Positions 51,884 to 63,231 are shown, numbered from the stretch's first letter. The stretch: DNA of 64,000 bases from Nocardia anocheti (GCF_029675105.1 NZ_JAQQFV010000001.1:558001-622000), one strand, 5' to 3'. The notes: generated by a model from the sequence alone, not told the origin. Program-made: numbers and translations.

Positions 51884-52759
51884 GTGAGCACAGTTCCGCA
51901 GCAGCACCGCACCCGCCCGGTCGCCGTCATCGGGGCGGGCACCCTCGGTAGACGCATCGCGCTGATGTTCGCCACCAGGGGCGGCACCGTCCGGATCACC
52001 GACCCGAACGCCGAGCAGGGCGCGGCCGCGGTCGAGTTCGTCACCGAGCAGCTGCCCACCGTCGCGGCCCAGGTCGCCGACGGGTCTCCCGGGAAGGCGG
52101 AGTACGTCGGCGAGCAGAAAGACGCGGTCGCGGGCGCCTGGCTGGTGGTGGAGGCCGTGCCCGAGGTCCTCGACCTGAAGAAGAAGGTCTTCGCCCAGCT
52201 CGACACCCAGGCCGACGCCGACGCGATCCTGGCCTCTAATTCCTCCTCCTACGCCAGCCGCCTGTTCACCGAGGGCCTGCCGACGGCCGACCGCATGCTC
52301 AACACCCATTTCTATATGCCGCCGCAGTCGACCGCGCTGGACGTGATGTCCAACGGTCAGACCTCCCAGGACATCCTCGACTTCGTGCTGACCATCTTCG
52401 GCGAGTACGGCCTGCACCCGTTCCTGTGCCGCGAGGAGAGCACCGGCTTCATCTTCAACCGCATCTGGGCGGCCATCAAACGCGAGGCGCTCGAGGTGGT
52501 CTACGAGGGCGTGTCGATCCCCGCCGACGTCGACGCCATGTTCGTGCTGAACTTCGGCACCAAGGCGGGCCCGTTCCGGATGATGGATCAGGTCGGCCTG
52601 GATGTGGTGCTCGACATCGAGGAGCACTACCGCAAGGAGAACCCGAATCTGCCCGAGGGCCCGGTGAAACTGCTGCATCAGTATGTCGACGCGGGCAAGC
52701 TCGGTCTGAAGACCGGCGAAGGCTTCTACGACGACTACCCGCAGTCGAAGCGGTCCTGA
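51884..52759 (+). CDS. 3-hydroxyacyl-CoA dehydrogenase (NAD-binding)
   Basis: This cytosolic enzyme of 291 residues has the NAD-binding fold VIGAGTLGRRIALMFATRG, VVEAVPEVLDLKKKVF, SNSSSY and the catalytic-region NTHFYMPP (usual NTHFFNPV). The C-terminal 3HCDH domain closes with DAGKLGLKTGEGFYDDYP. It may act in fatty acid or aromatic degradation, but the substitutions around the active-site loop make the substrate uncertain. GTG at 51884 is used. The next gene starts within its stop codon (TGATG). Confidence 0.9.
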   Translation: MSTVPQQHRTRPVAVIGAGTLGRRIALMFATRGGTVRITDPNAEQGAAAVEFVTEQLPTVAAQVADGSPGKAEYVGEQKDAVAGAWLVVEAVPEVLDLKKKVFAQLDTQADADAILASNSSSYASRLFTEGLPTADRMLNTHFYMPPQSTALDVMSNGQTSQDILDFVLTIFGEYGLHPFLCREESTGFIFNRIWAAIKREALEVVYEGVSIPADVDAMFVLNFGTKAGPFRMMDQVGLDVVLDIEEHYRKENPNLPEGPVKLLHQYVDAGKLGLKTGEGFYDDYPQSKRS

Positions 52760-53655
52760 TGACGGAACTGTTGGCGCTGGATCTGAAAGCCGGTGTCATC
52801 CACGCGGTCTCGCTGGACGGACGCCGCGTGCGCACCGTGGTCGACGGCCTGGACCAGGCGCCCGACGGCATCGTCGTCGACCAGCTGCGTGGCCATATCT
52901 ATTGGACCAATATGGGCAGACCCGATCCCGGTACCGCACCCGGTATCGAACCGGAGTTCTTCACCCGCAACGGTTCTGTCGAACGCGTCGATCTCGACGG
53001 CGGCAATCGTACCGTACTGGTGCCGCCCGGCGCCTTCACCACCGGCAAGCAGCTCACCGCCGATTTCGAAGCGGGCAGGCTGTATTGGTGCGACCGGGAG
53101 GGCATGGCGGTACTGAGCTGCGACCTGTCCGGTGGGGACCTGCGTCGGCTGGTCGTGACCGGTGCGGGCGAGGCGGACGCGCGGATCGCCCGCAACTGGT
53201 GTGTGGGGATCTGCGTGGATCCCGATCGGCGCCAGGTCTATTGGACCCAGAAGGGTGCCGCGAAGGCGGGGGACGGCCGGATCTTCCGTGCCCCGCTGGA
53301 CCTGCCGCCCGGCACCGACCCGGCCGCCCGCACCGATATCGAGCTGCTGTGGAGCGACCTACCCGAACCCATCGACCTCGAACTACACGACGGCACCCTG
53401 CTGTGGACCGATCGCGGCGCCGAGCCAGCGGGCAACGCGCTCTACCGCGCCGAGGTGCGGCCCGAGCCGGGGCCGCCGTCGATCCTCTCGCGCGGGTATC
53501 GCGAGGCGATCGGCCTGGCGGGCTTCGATTCCCGCTTCTTCGTCAGCGATCTGGGCGGTTCGATCCGTGCCGTCGACACCGCCGCGGGCACCGACACCAC
53601 CCTCGTACGCCTCGGCAGCCCGCTCACCGGCCTGGCCCTGGCCGACCTGCCGTAA
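52759..53655 (+). CDS. YWTD/SMP-30-like beta-propeller protein
   Basis: The 298-residue product has repeated YWTD-type motifs: IYWTNMGRP, LYWCDREGM, VYWTQKG and LLWTDRGA, each followed by a DxxG/RxL strand pattern. This fits a six-bladed beta-propeller without a signal peptide. Bacterial relatives are annotated as SMP-30-like or NHL-type hydrolases, but no lactonase metal site could be settled. ATG at 52759 overlaps the dehydrogenase stop by one base, so the pair is coupled. Confidence 0.85.
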   Translation: MTELLALDLKAGVIHAVSLDGRRVRTVVDGLDQAPDGIVVDQLRGHIYWTNMGRPDPGTAPGIEPEFFTRNGSVERVDLDGGNRTVLVPPGAFTTGKQLTADFEAGRLYWCDREGMAVLSCDLSGGDLRRLVVTGAGEADARIARNWCVGICVDPDRRQVYWTQKGAAKAGDGRIFRAPLDLPPGTDPAARTDIELLWSDLPEPIDLELHDGTLLWTDRGAEPAGNALYRAEVRPEPGPPSILSRGYREAIGLAGFDSRFFVSDLGGSIRAVDTAAGTDTTLVRLGSPLTGLALADLP

Positions 53656-53762
53656 GGCGCGCCGGGGCGAGCGCCGCCCTGGCGAGTGTGGCCACTGCCG
53701 CGGGGCGCCGATCTGGGCGAATTATCCCCTGCGGGGCCCTGAACTGCGGTGATACTTGGTCG

Positions 53763-55415
53763 ATGCAGATTCCGGCGGTCGGACGGCAGACGGAGATCGC
53801 GCGATTGCGAGCAGCGGTGCTCGCCACCGCGGCAGGGGCGAGCCGGGTCGTGCTGCTGCGCGGCCCCGCCGGAATCGGCAAGACCTGGTTAGCCGAGCGG
53901 GCCGCCGAACTGGCCGTCGCGGCGGGCCTACGGGTGGCTCGCGGGGCCGCCATCGACACGGCCGGTATGCCGCCGCTGCTGCCCTGGCGGCAGGTCGCCA
54001 GGGCGGTCCCCGGCATGGACGACGCCCTGCGCACGATCACCGAACCGGGAAAGACGGTGGCGGCGCGACGATTCCGAATGTGTGTCGAGGTCGCCGCCGC
54101 GTTGCGTGCCGCCACCGAGGACGCCGGATCGGCGGTGATCCTGGAGGACCTGCACTGGGCCGACTCGTGCTCGCTGGAGTTGCTCACCCACCTCGTCACC
54201 ACCTCCCCCTCCGACAATGTCCTGTTCGTCGGCACCACTCGCGAACCCGCCGGGAACGCGCTGCTGGCCGAGCTACCGGAGTGGCTATCGCTGCCCCACG
54301 TCGAATGCCTATCTCTCTCAGCGTTTTCGGAGTCGGAGGTCGGTGGCTGGCTCGAACAGTGCGGCTACCGAGCAGGTCTCAGTGCCCGCGTCCACGCACG
54401 GACCGGCGGCGATCCGCTACTGCTCGGACTGGTCACGACGTCGCTAGAGGACCGGTCTCGTCTCGATGGACCCGGGTTGTCGGATGCTCGTCCGGCCCGC
54501 GACATCACCGTCCGCGACCTGGTTCTCGCTCGCAGACAGCGGCTGACCCCCACCGACAGCGCCCTGCTGAGTGCGGCCAGCGTGCTCGGCGAACGCATCG
54601 ATGCCGAGATCCTGGCCCACCTCACGGCGATCCCCACCACCCGAGTCCAGCGGATGATCACAGCGGCCATCGAGGCGGGCTTGGTCCGTGAGTTCGAGGA
54701 CGGCACAGCGGGTTTCCGCCACGCGCTGGTCCGCGACGCGGTCTACGCCGCGCTCACCGCCGCCCACCGCGCCGCACTACACCGCCGTGCCGCCGAGACC
54801 CTCGCCGAGCGCGGTGGACCCGACACGGAGCTCGCGGGCGTCATCGCGACCCACTGGCACGCCTGCGGCACGCTCACCCCCGTCGCCCTGGCCTGGTTCC
54901 GCCGCGCCGCCCACGCCGCGCGCGCGATGGCGGCAGCCACCACCGCGATCCGCTTCGGTGAGTGGGCCCTGGAGGCCGCTGCCACCGCCGACGAAGCCAC
55001 CCGCGCGTCGCTGCTCATCGAGCTGGCCCGCGACGAATTCGACGCGGGCTGGACCGCCACCAGCCTCGACCACAGTGTCGCCGCCGCCACCCTCGCCGAA
55101 CAGGCCGCCCGCCCCGACCTGTTCGCCGAAGCGGCCCTGGTCGTGCACGACGTCACCACCCCGACCGTCCTCACCCAACTGGACCACCTGCGCGCCACCG
55201 CCCTACGCCACCTGAACCCCCACCATCACCCCGACCTCGTTGCCCGCCTCCGCGCCCGCCACGAACCACTCCGCCCCCACCCCACCGACGAACCGGACCG
55301 AGCGCGCGACCACAGCACCGCCACCGAGGCGCTGGCCCACGCACTGGCCGAGATCGCCGCCGACGAACCGGGCGCGGCCGTGCGGCCTCCTCGTCCGCGC
55401 ATGGACTTCGGCTAG
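53763..55415 (+). CDS. STAND/LAL-type ATPase lacking a LuxR DNA-binding domain
   Basis: The 550-residue product has Walker A GPAGIGKTW (about residue 37) and Walker B AVILEDLHWAD of an AAA_16/LuxR-type regulator ATPase, followed by the winged-helix part (SAASVLGERIDAEILAHL, FRHALVRDAVYAAL) and the beginning of a TPR-like helical region. Typical LAL regulators run to about 900-1000 residues and end in a LuxR helix-turn-helix; here the frame stops in low-complexity sequence and no such domain follows. ATG at 53763 has GATACT 6 nt upstream, so it may be leaderless. It is either truncated or a stand-alone ATPase. Confidence 0.85.
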   Translation: MQIPAVGRQTEIARLRAAVLATAAGASRVVLLRGPAGIGKTWLAERAAELAVAAGLRVARGAAIDTAGMPPLLPWRQVARAVPGMDDALRTITEPGKTVAARRFRMCVEVAAALRAATEDAGSAVILEDLHWADSCSLELLTHLVTTSPSDNVLFVGTTREPAGNALLAELPEWLSLPHVECLSLSAFSESEVGGWLEQCGYRAGLSARVHARTGGDPLLLGLVTTSLEDRSRLDGPGLSDARPARDITVRDLVLARRQRLTPTDSALLSAASVLGERIDAEILAHLTAIPTTRVQRMITAAIEAGLVREFEDGTAGFRHALVRDAVYAALTAAHRAALHRRAAETLAERGGPDTELAGVIATHWHACGTLTPVALAWFRRAAHAARAMAAATTAIRFGEWALEAAATADEATRASLLIELARDEFDAGWTATSLDHSVAAATLAEQAARPDLFAEAALVVHDVTTPTVLTQLDHLRATALRHLNPHHHPDLVARLRARHEPLRPHPTDEPDRARDHSTATEALAHALAEIAADEPGAAVRPPRPRMDFG

Positions 55416-55751
55416 GGCGGATCATGTCGCGGCCCGGCAGCGATGGCGAAACTGGAACAGGTTGCCGCTGGATTGCCCGGGCCCGTCTGTCCCTACTCGC
55501 CGGTAGTCGAGTGACCAGTTCGACTTCGTCGACAAGACCCCTGGATCGCTACGCTGCGGATTCATTGATCGATGACATCACCGCAGGTGACTGCGGTCTC
55601 AAAAATTCAGGCGTTGCGATCTGGGTCACTATTGTGTCAAACTCTCGGACCACACTGTGGAGCCGACCGGTCTCACAATGTCCGGAAAGGGAGAGGGTTG
55701 AGCTTGCCGCACGTGCGCGAAGTTGCCACCCTCCCGTCGGCTGGGCGTGGA
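55416..55751. other. Non-coding interval after the LAL-type ATPase
   Basis: No gene or LuxR-type HTH remnant was recognised in 336 bp. The stretch 55590-55660 is relatively AT-rich. It lies between the ATPase gene and the convergent TetR gene. Confidence 0.5.
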
Positions 55752-56375
55752 TCAGTCCGTCAGGATGAGCGACAGGGCCGCTCCGGTGAGCAGCTCCACC
55801 AGCTCGCCGACCGGCGGGCGCGACTCGCGCAGCAGCCATTCATGCGCCATGCCGTTGACCGCGCCGGTGATCAGCGCCGTCGTCAGCTGGGCGTCACCGC
55901 CGCGCAGGCGCACGCCGATGCCCTCGAGCGCGGTGTCGATCAGCGCCGCCCAGGCGTGCCTGCGGGCGCGTCGGCGGTCCTCCATCCGGTCGCTCACCCC
56001 GACCACCTCGATGAGCGCCACCTGGGCCCGATACGGGTCCGAGCCGAGCGACTCGAGGTAGGCCGCGAAACCGGCCCGCAGCGCGGTCTCCGGATCGGTG
56101 GGCTTCGTCAGCGCGACCAGGCTGGTCGCGACCGCCGTCGCCGCGTCGTCCTGGATCCGGTCGTAGGCCGCCAACAGGACGTCCTCGCGGGTCTCGAACT
56201 CCTCGTAGAACTGCCGCTTGGACAACCCCGCCGCGGCACACACCTCGGCGAGCGAGCACGTGGCGTAGCCGCGTTCGGCGAAGATGCGCGTTGCTGCTTC
56301 CAGGAACCGTTGACGCCGCTCGGCTTTACGCGCGACGACCGTACGACCCCCATACCGTCTGTCCGCTGTAGTCAC
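55752..56375 (-). CDS. TetR-family regulator
   Basis: The 207-residue repressor has an N-terminal HTH (FLEAATRIFAERGYATCSLA, then AAGLSKRQFYEEFETREDVL) and a ligand-binding helical domain. GTG at 56375 is tentative because GGAGAG abuts it; translation could start further in. It is divergent from the secreted protein gene at 56460, with the dyad-like TATC/GATA stretch (56385-56402) between them as a possible operator. The ligand is unknown. Confidence 0.88.
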   Translation of the reverse strand: MTTADRRYGGRTVVARKAERRQRFLEAATRIFAERGYATCSLAEVCAAAGLSKRQFYEEFETREDVLLAAYDRIQDDAATAVATSLVALTKPTDPETALRAGFAAYLESLGSDPYRAQVALIEVVGVSDRMEDRRRARRHAWAALIDTALEGIGVRLRGGDAQLTTALITGAVNGMAHEWLLRESRPPVGELVELLTGAALSLILTD

Positions 56376-56459
56376 CTCTCCAAAGTATCTGAAACCCGGG
56401 ATAACACTGACATTTCCGGTGTGCTTTATCCCTCTCACAACAAGAAGGACGGCTGACCA

Positions 56460-57242
56460 GTGCTGCGCACCCGAGGATCGCGGACCGCTTTGTCTGCATT
56501 CGTACTAGCGGTGAGTGCCTCACTCGCTGCTCCGACGCCGACGATGGCTGCCCCGCAGCCTGCCGCGGCACAGCCGAGCGTTCCGGCGATCCCGGAGAAC
56601 GTGTCCTCCGAGGTGCTGGCCGCCCTGGCACCGACGATGGTAAGCGCCATCTCGGCCCCGGCCCCCATCGCCGACGGCGCGCAGGGCGCGATCCTGGCGC
56701 AGGCGCGCGTGCTGCTGGCCACCCCCGGCATCCCCGCGCAGGTCAAGGCCACCCTGGAGAAGGTCATCACCTTCCTCGACGGCAGCGGTGGCGGCGGGCC
56801 CGATCTGCCGCCCGCCGACGGACCGGTGATCTCGCAGTTCCTCTACCCGACCATCGGCAAGGGCTGCATCGGCGCGTCCTCGGACTCGGTCGGCACCGCG
56901 CTGGCCGTGGCGGGCCCGGCCGAACTGCCGCCGCCGGGACCGCAGGCGGGCCAGACCGGCTTCGTCTTCACCGCGCTGGGCACCAAGACGCCCACCGCCA
57001 CGCAGAACCCGCCGATGACGGTGCAGTGGATCAATCTCGACACCCGCCGCACCGGCAACGCACCGCTCACCACCGAGGCCGGAATCAACCCCGACGGCCC
57101 CGCCACGCTGTCGGCCATCGCCGACACCGGCTCCGGCCGGATCGCCGCGGTGATCTCCGGATCGCTGACCACGACGACCGCCGACGCCGAGGTCCGCACC
57201 TGCTCGTTCGCCCCCACCCTGGGGTTCTTCTCGGTCGCCTGA
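56460..57242 (+). CDS. Secreted hypothetical protein
   Basis: The 260-residue product has an N-terminal signal peptide (ALSAFVLAVSASLAAPTPTM, then AA), an Ala/Pro-rich region and a domain with two cysteines (GKGCIGASSDSVGTALAVAG and EVRTCSFAPTLGFFSV). No catalytic motif is recognised; similar proteins occur in mycolata next to DUF2613/DUF3068 genes. GTG at 56460 is used. It starts a same-strand group with the genes at 57274 and 57441. Confidence 0.82.
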   Translation: MLRTRGSRTALSAFVLAVSASLAAPTPTMAAPQPAAAQPSVPAIPENVSSEVLAALAPTMVSAISAPAPIADGAQGAILAQARVLLATPGIPAQVKATLEKVITFLDGSGGGGPDLPPADGPVISQFLYPTIGKGCIGASSDSVGTALAVAGPAELPPPGPQAGQTGFVFTALGTKTPTATQNPPMTVQWINLDTRRTGNAPLTTEAGINPDGPATLSAIADTGSGRIAAVISGSLTTTTADAEVRTCSFAPTLGFFSVA

Positions 57243-57273
57243 GCCGACGCCACGTATTGGAGTTTCGATCTTT

Positions 57274-57444
57274 ATGAAGTTCGCCGTTCCCGGCCTGATC
57301 AGTGGGCTGGCAGGCGCGGTTCTCGGGGTGATTGCCGTCATCGGCATCTCCGCGGCCGCACAACAGAATTCGATCCCCGCACCCGAGACCACCGCTGACC
57401 CGGGCTCCTCGGTGCTGGGCAACGTGCAGTACGGCAGCCGATGA
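57274..57444 (+). CDS. DUF2613 small membrane protein
   Basis: A short frame encodes 56 residues beginning MKFAVPGLISGLAGAVLGVI, a single membrane segment followed by AAAQQNSIPAP and a polar tail. This is the DUF2613 family of mycolic-acid bacteria. The stop overlaps the next start in an ATGA junction (57441-57444), which supports it as a real, coupled gene despite its size. Its function is unknown. Confidence 0.8.
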   Translation: MKFAVPGLISGLAGAVLGVIAVIGISAAAQQNSIPAPETTADPGSSVLGNVQYGSR

Positions 57445-58505
57445 GCGGCGCGCGCAGGACCATCGCCTGCATCCTCGTCGGCCTCGGTGCGCTGCTGCTG
57501 GCCGCCGCCGCCATGATCCCCACCTACACCGTCGGCAAGGTCGCCAAGACCCCGCTGGATCTGCGCATCACCACCGTGGCCAAGAGCGTGCCCGGCGAGG
57601 AAAGCATCGTGCTGGACTCGAAGTCGCTCGCCGCGCCGGAGGGTTCGGCCAAGATCGACACCAACGTGCCCCTGCTCTCGCAGCGGTTCCTGACCGTCGA
57701 GGAGCCCTCGGGCGCCGACGAGATGACCGTGCAGGCGGGTCAGACGCTCAGCCGTACCGACCGCGACGGCGACACCGGTCTGCTGACCGCCTCGATCGAC
57801 CGCGTCACCATCGACCGCGTCACCGGTGAGCCGATCGACGCCTCGCCCAACGGCTCCATCGCCACCGGCGTGGACAAGTCCGGCAACCCGGTCGCCGACT
57901 CGTCGCAGCGCGTGGGTCTGCAGTACCGCTTCCCGATCGGCACCGAGAAGAAGTCCTACCCGTACTTCGACCTCAACGCCCGCGCCACCTTCGACATCGA
58001 CTTCGTCGAGGAGTCCGAGATCGACGGCGTGCCGGTCTACCACTTCCGCCAGACCATCCCGGTCACCAACATGTGGGACGTCACCCCAGCCGCCACGCAC
58101 CGGCTGACCCTGCCCGCGTTCAAGTGGGGCCTCGAGGGTGAGGAGCCGGTCACCATGACCCGCTTCTACACCAACACCCGCGACGTGTGGGTCGAGCCGA
58201 AGACCGGCGCGGTCCTCAAGGGCGGCGAGCACCTGCACCTGTTCTACGGCCGCAGCGCCGACAAGGTCGACGTCACCGCGCTCAAGTCGCACCTGGTCTT
58301 CGACCAGCCGACCATCGACGCGCAGATGGAAGTCACCCAGAAGAGCCTCGACAAGCTCTCCCTGTTCGGCAGCACCCTGCCGATCATCCTCGGCATCGTC
58401 GGCGGCATCGCCCTCATCGGCGGCATCGTCCTCGGCGTCCTGAGCGCTCGTGGCCGCGGCCGCCTGATCGATCCCCCGACCGAAAGGTTCAACCGAAACC
58501 TCTGA
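57441..58505 (+). CDS. DUF3068 (PorA-family-like) protein
   Basis: The 354-residue product has an N-terminal membrane segment (ACILVGLGALLLAAAAMI), a large beta-rich extracytoplasmic domain (LQYRFPIGTEKKSYPYFD, VYHFRQTIPVTNMW) and a C-terminal membrane segment (LPIILGIVGGIALIGGIVLG). This is the DUF3068 layout of mycolata, sometimes labelled a porin PorA family; a pore function is not shown. ATG at 57441 overlaps the DUF2613 stop. A terminator follows. Confidence 0.88.
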   Translation: MSGARRTIACILVGLGALLLAAAAMIPTYTVGKVAKTPLDLRITTVAKSVPGEESIVLDSKSLAAPEGSAKIDTNVPLLSQRFLTVEEPSGADEMTVQAGQTLSRTDRDGDTGLLTASIDRVTIDRVTGEPIDASPNGSIATGVDKSGNPVADSSQRVGLQYRFPIGTEKKSYPYFDLNARATFDIDFVEESEIDGVPVYHFRQTIPVTNMWDVTPAATHRLTLPAFKWGLEGEEPVTMTRFYTNTRDVWVEPKTGAVLKGGEHLHLFYGRSADKVDVTALKSHLVFDQPTIDAQMEVTQKSLDKLSLFGSTLPIILGIVGGIALIGGIVLGVLSARGRGRLIDPPTERFNRNL

Positions 58506-58518
58506 CCCCTGCAAGGAT

Positions 58519-58565
58519 GAACGCCCCGTCTCCCGGCTCCACCCCGGCCGGAAGACGGGGCGTTC
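58519..58565 (+). terminator. Hairpin terminator after the DUF3068 gene
   Basis: GAACGCCCCGTCT (58519-58531) pairs with AGACGGGGCGTTC (58553-58565), with an inner CCGG/CCGG stem. It begins 13 bp after the stop. Confidence 0.7.
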
Positions 58566-58614
58566 GCCGTGAGTGAACCGGGGCGGGCGGCGGAACAAAG
58601 GGCGCGGTGGCCAT

Positions 58615-58635
58615 GTTGAGTCGGGAAAGCTCAAC
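58615..58635. promoter_or_regulatory. HAIR-like (HspR) operator upstream of lon
   Basis: GTTGAGT-N7-GCTCAAC matches the HspR-associated inverted repeat (CTTGAGT-N7-ACTCAAG) in arm length, spacing and core TTGAG/CTCAA. It lies 16 bp before the lon ATG. Streptomyces lon is a known HspR target. Confidence 0.65.
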
Positions 58636-58650
58636 TTTGGAAGGGTCGAT

Positions 58651-61110
<2,460 letters not shown>

Positions 61111-61122
61111 TCCCGGGTCAGA

Positions 61123-61153
61123 GGGCGGCGTCATCATCGCGATGACGCCGCCC
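61123..61153 (+). terminator. Hairpin terminator of lon
   Basis: GGGCGGCGTCAT (61123-61134) pairs with ATGACGCCGCCC (61142-61153) around a 7-nt loop, 12 bp after the stop. Confidence 0.75.
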
Positions 61154-61159
61154 TTCCGT

Positions 61160-61295
61160 GTCAGCGGCTCATGAACGGCGGCAGTGCGCGGGTTCTGTGC
61201 GTTGCCGCGTGTCAGCGGGCTCGGGCCGGTGGCAGCCGCGTGGGTTCCGCGCGTCAGCGGCTGACGGTCGGTGGCAGCGGCGCGGGCTCCTCGGT
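61160..61295. repeat. Three imperfect tandem repeats over the end of the thioesterase gene
   Basis: Units starting GTCAGCGG at 61160, 61211 and 61253 share GTCAGCGG...GGTGGCAG...GCGGGTTC-like blocks of about 42-51 bp. The third overlaps the last codons and the stop of the minus-strand thioesterase, so the other two look like duplicated and decayed copies of its 3' end. Confidence 0.5.
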
Positions 61296-61835
61296 TCGTA
61301 CGACCGGCAACTGGTCGGTTTCGTAGGTGTCCTGTTCCTCGCCGTACTCGTCGTCGTACTCGTCCTCGAACTCCTCACCCGTCGCCACCTCTGCCGAGGG
61401 CGCCATGTCCTTCTCCACCCGCCGCGTCGTCCCCTGCGCGACCGCGCACAGCACCGGCTCCTCCCCCTCGGTCTCGGCATACACATCGCAGTGCGTGACG
61501 GCCTGGCGCCGGGTGGCACCGAGCACGGTGGCGTGCACGCGCAGCCGCTCGCCCTGGGCGGGCCGCAGGTAGGTGATGGTGAAACCGCCGGTCAGGACGT
61601 TGGGGCCGAGCACGGTGCCCGCCGCGAAGGTGAGCGCGTTGTCGGCCGCGTAGGCGAGCACGCCGCCGTGCACGAAGCCGAACTGCTGGCCGTGTTCGGG
61701 CTGGATCTCGATGATCAGGGTGGCCGCGCCGTCGCCGAATTCGGTGAGTTCGGTGCCGACCAGCCGGGCGAACGGCTGGGCGGCCAGTACCTGGCGGGCC
61801 AGGTCGAGGTCGAGGGTGGTGGCTTCGGTCGGCAT
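61254..61835 (-). CDS. PaaI-type hotdog thioesterase with acidic tail
   Basis: This is an acyl-CoA thioesterase-like protein of 193 residues. The hotdog fold carries QFGFVHGGVLAYAADNALTF, with the HGG motif of PaaI/YbgC-type enzymes. After the domain, a tail of about 50 residues is strongly acidic (EEFEDEYDDEYGEEQD) and not part of the family. ATG at 61835 is used; a start 11 codons upstream is possible. It is convergent with lon. Confidence 0.86.
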   Translation of the reverse strand: MPTEATTLDLDLARQVLAAQPFARLVGTELTEFGDGAATLIIEIQPEHGQQFGFVHGGVLAYAADNALTFAAGTVLGPNVLTGGFTITYLRPAQGERLRVHATVLGATRRQAVTHCDVYAETEGEEPVLCAVAQGTTRRVEKDMAPSAEVATGEEFEDEYDDEYGEEQDTYETDQLPVVRTEEPAPLPPTVSR

Positions 61836-62034
61836 CGGGTGTTCCGTTCTTCGAGTTGCGTGGCGCATAGAAGGTATTCGGCGCCCTCGACTCGGGGTGT
61901 CCTCCGGGAACGGCGACGACATCGGTTGGCGCGCTAGGGATATTGCCATCCGCCGGTGAACCGCCGGGTTTCCGCTCCCGCCGACTCCGTAACGGCGCGG
62001 GGCGCGGCGGCGCCGGATTGTCGGTGGGGTGCGG

Positions 62035-62040
62035 TAGAAC
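62035..62040 (+). promoter_or_regulatory. TAGAAC -10-like element for dinB
   Basis: TAGAAC ends 7 nt before GTG at 62048, the spacing seen at other leaderless genes of this window. No SOS-type box was recognised beside it. Confidence 0.3.
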
Positions 62041-62047
62041 TGCGTGC

Positions 62048-63127
62048 GTGCCCCAGTGGCTGCTGCACGTCGATCTCGACCAGTTCCAGGCGGCGGTGGA
62101 ATTCCGGCGCCGTCCCGAGCTGCGCGGACAGCCGGTGATCGTGGGTGGCGAGGGCGATCCGGCGCAGCCGCGCAAGGTCGTCACCTGCGCGTCCTATCCG
62201 GCCAGGGCCTTCGGCGTGCGCGCCGGGATGCCGCTGCGCACGGCCCAGCGCAAATGTCCCGACGGTGTGTTCCTGCCGGTCGACATGGACGCCTACGAGA
62301 CCGCGTCCGAGCAGATCATGGCCACCCTCGGCCGGGTCGCCGGGGCGGTCGAGGTGTGGGGCATGGACGAGGCGTTCGTCGCCACCGACGGCGACCCCTG
62401 GGAGCTGGCCGCGCGCATCCGCACCGCCATCATCGACCTCGGCCTCACCTGTTCGGTCGGCATCGGCGACAACAAGCTCACCGCCAAACTCGCCACCGGC
62501 TTCGCCAAGTCGACCGGCAAGACCTCCGCCGAACCCGAGCACGACCCGGGCGCCGCCGCCGGGATCTTCGAACTCACCGCCGCCAACTGGGTCGAACTCA
62601 TGGGCCACCGGCCCACCGACGCGCTCTGGGGCGTCGGCGCCCGCATCGCCAAGCGCCTGGCCGCGCTCGACATCGTCACCGTCGCCGACCTCATGGCCGC
62701 CGACCGCGACCGCCTCGCCGCCGAATTCGGCCCGACCACCGGCCCGTACTTCTGGGTCCTCGGCCACGGCAAGGGCGACACCGAGCTCGTCACCACCCCG
62801 CGCATCCCCGTGGGCCGCAGCAAGTCCGAGACCTTCCCACACGACCTCACCGACCCCGCCGAGATCCACCGCGAGGTCGCCCGTATCGCCACCGAGGTCG
62901 CCGAGGAGATGCGCGAACACCACCGCGTCAGCACCCGCGTCGCGGTCACCGTGCGCACCAAGACCTTCTACACCCGAAGCAAGCAGCAGAAACTCCCCGC
63001 CCCCACCGACGACATCCCCACCATCGTCGAGACCGCCCTCGCCATCATCGCCCGCTTCGATCTCGACCGCCCCGTCCGCCTCCTCGGCGTGCGTGTGGAA
63101 CTCGTCCCGCCGGACTCGGACTGTTGA
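62048..63127 (+). CDS. dinB: Y-family DNA polymerase IV, DinB2-like
   Basis: This translesion polymerase of 359 residues has catalytic Asp residues in HVDLDQF (Asp9, Asp11) and WGMDEAF. The fingers region carries RKVVTCASYPARAFGVRAGM, and the little-finger domain lies after about residue 240 (RSKSETFPHDL). The steric-gate position, Phe or Tyr in most Y-family enzymes, is Gln14. M. smegmatis DinB2 has Leu14 there and incorporates ribonucleotides readily. No C-terminal beta-clamp motif is obvious. GTG at 62048 gives the usual beginning PQWLLHVDLD. Confidence 0.93.
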   Translation: MPQWLLHVDLDQFQAAVEFRRRPELRGQPVIVGGEGDPAQPRKVVTCASYPARAFGVRAGMPLRTAQRKCPDGVFLPVDMDAYETASEQIMATLGRVAGAVEVWGMDEAFVATDGDPWELAARIRTAIIDLGLTCSVGIGDNKLTAKLATGFAKSTGKTSAEPEHDPGAAAGIFELTAANWVELMGHRPTDALWGVGARIAKRLAALDIVTVADLMAADRDRLAAEFGPTTGPYFWVLGHGKGDTELVTTPRIPVGRSKSETFPHDLTDPAEIHREVARIATEVAEEMREHHRVSTRVAVTVRTKTFYTRSKQQKLPAPTDDIPTIVETALAIIARFDLDRPVRLLGVRVELVPPDSDC

Positions 63128-63231
63128 GCACCACGCTCTGGTGGCGGCATCGGCGGAGTGAGCCCGCCACCACCGCGTGGTGATCGCTTGTCCAGCACGC
63201 GGGGACGGGGTTGGCTCGTATGCTCGGGTCC

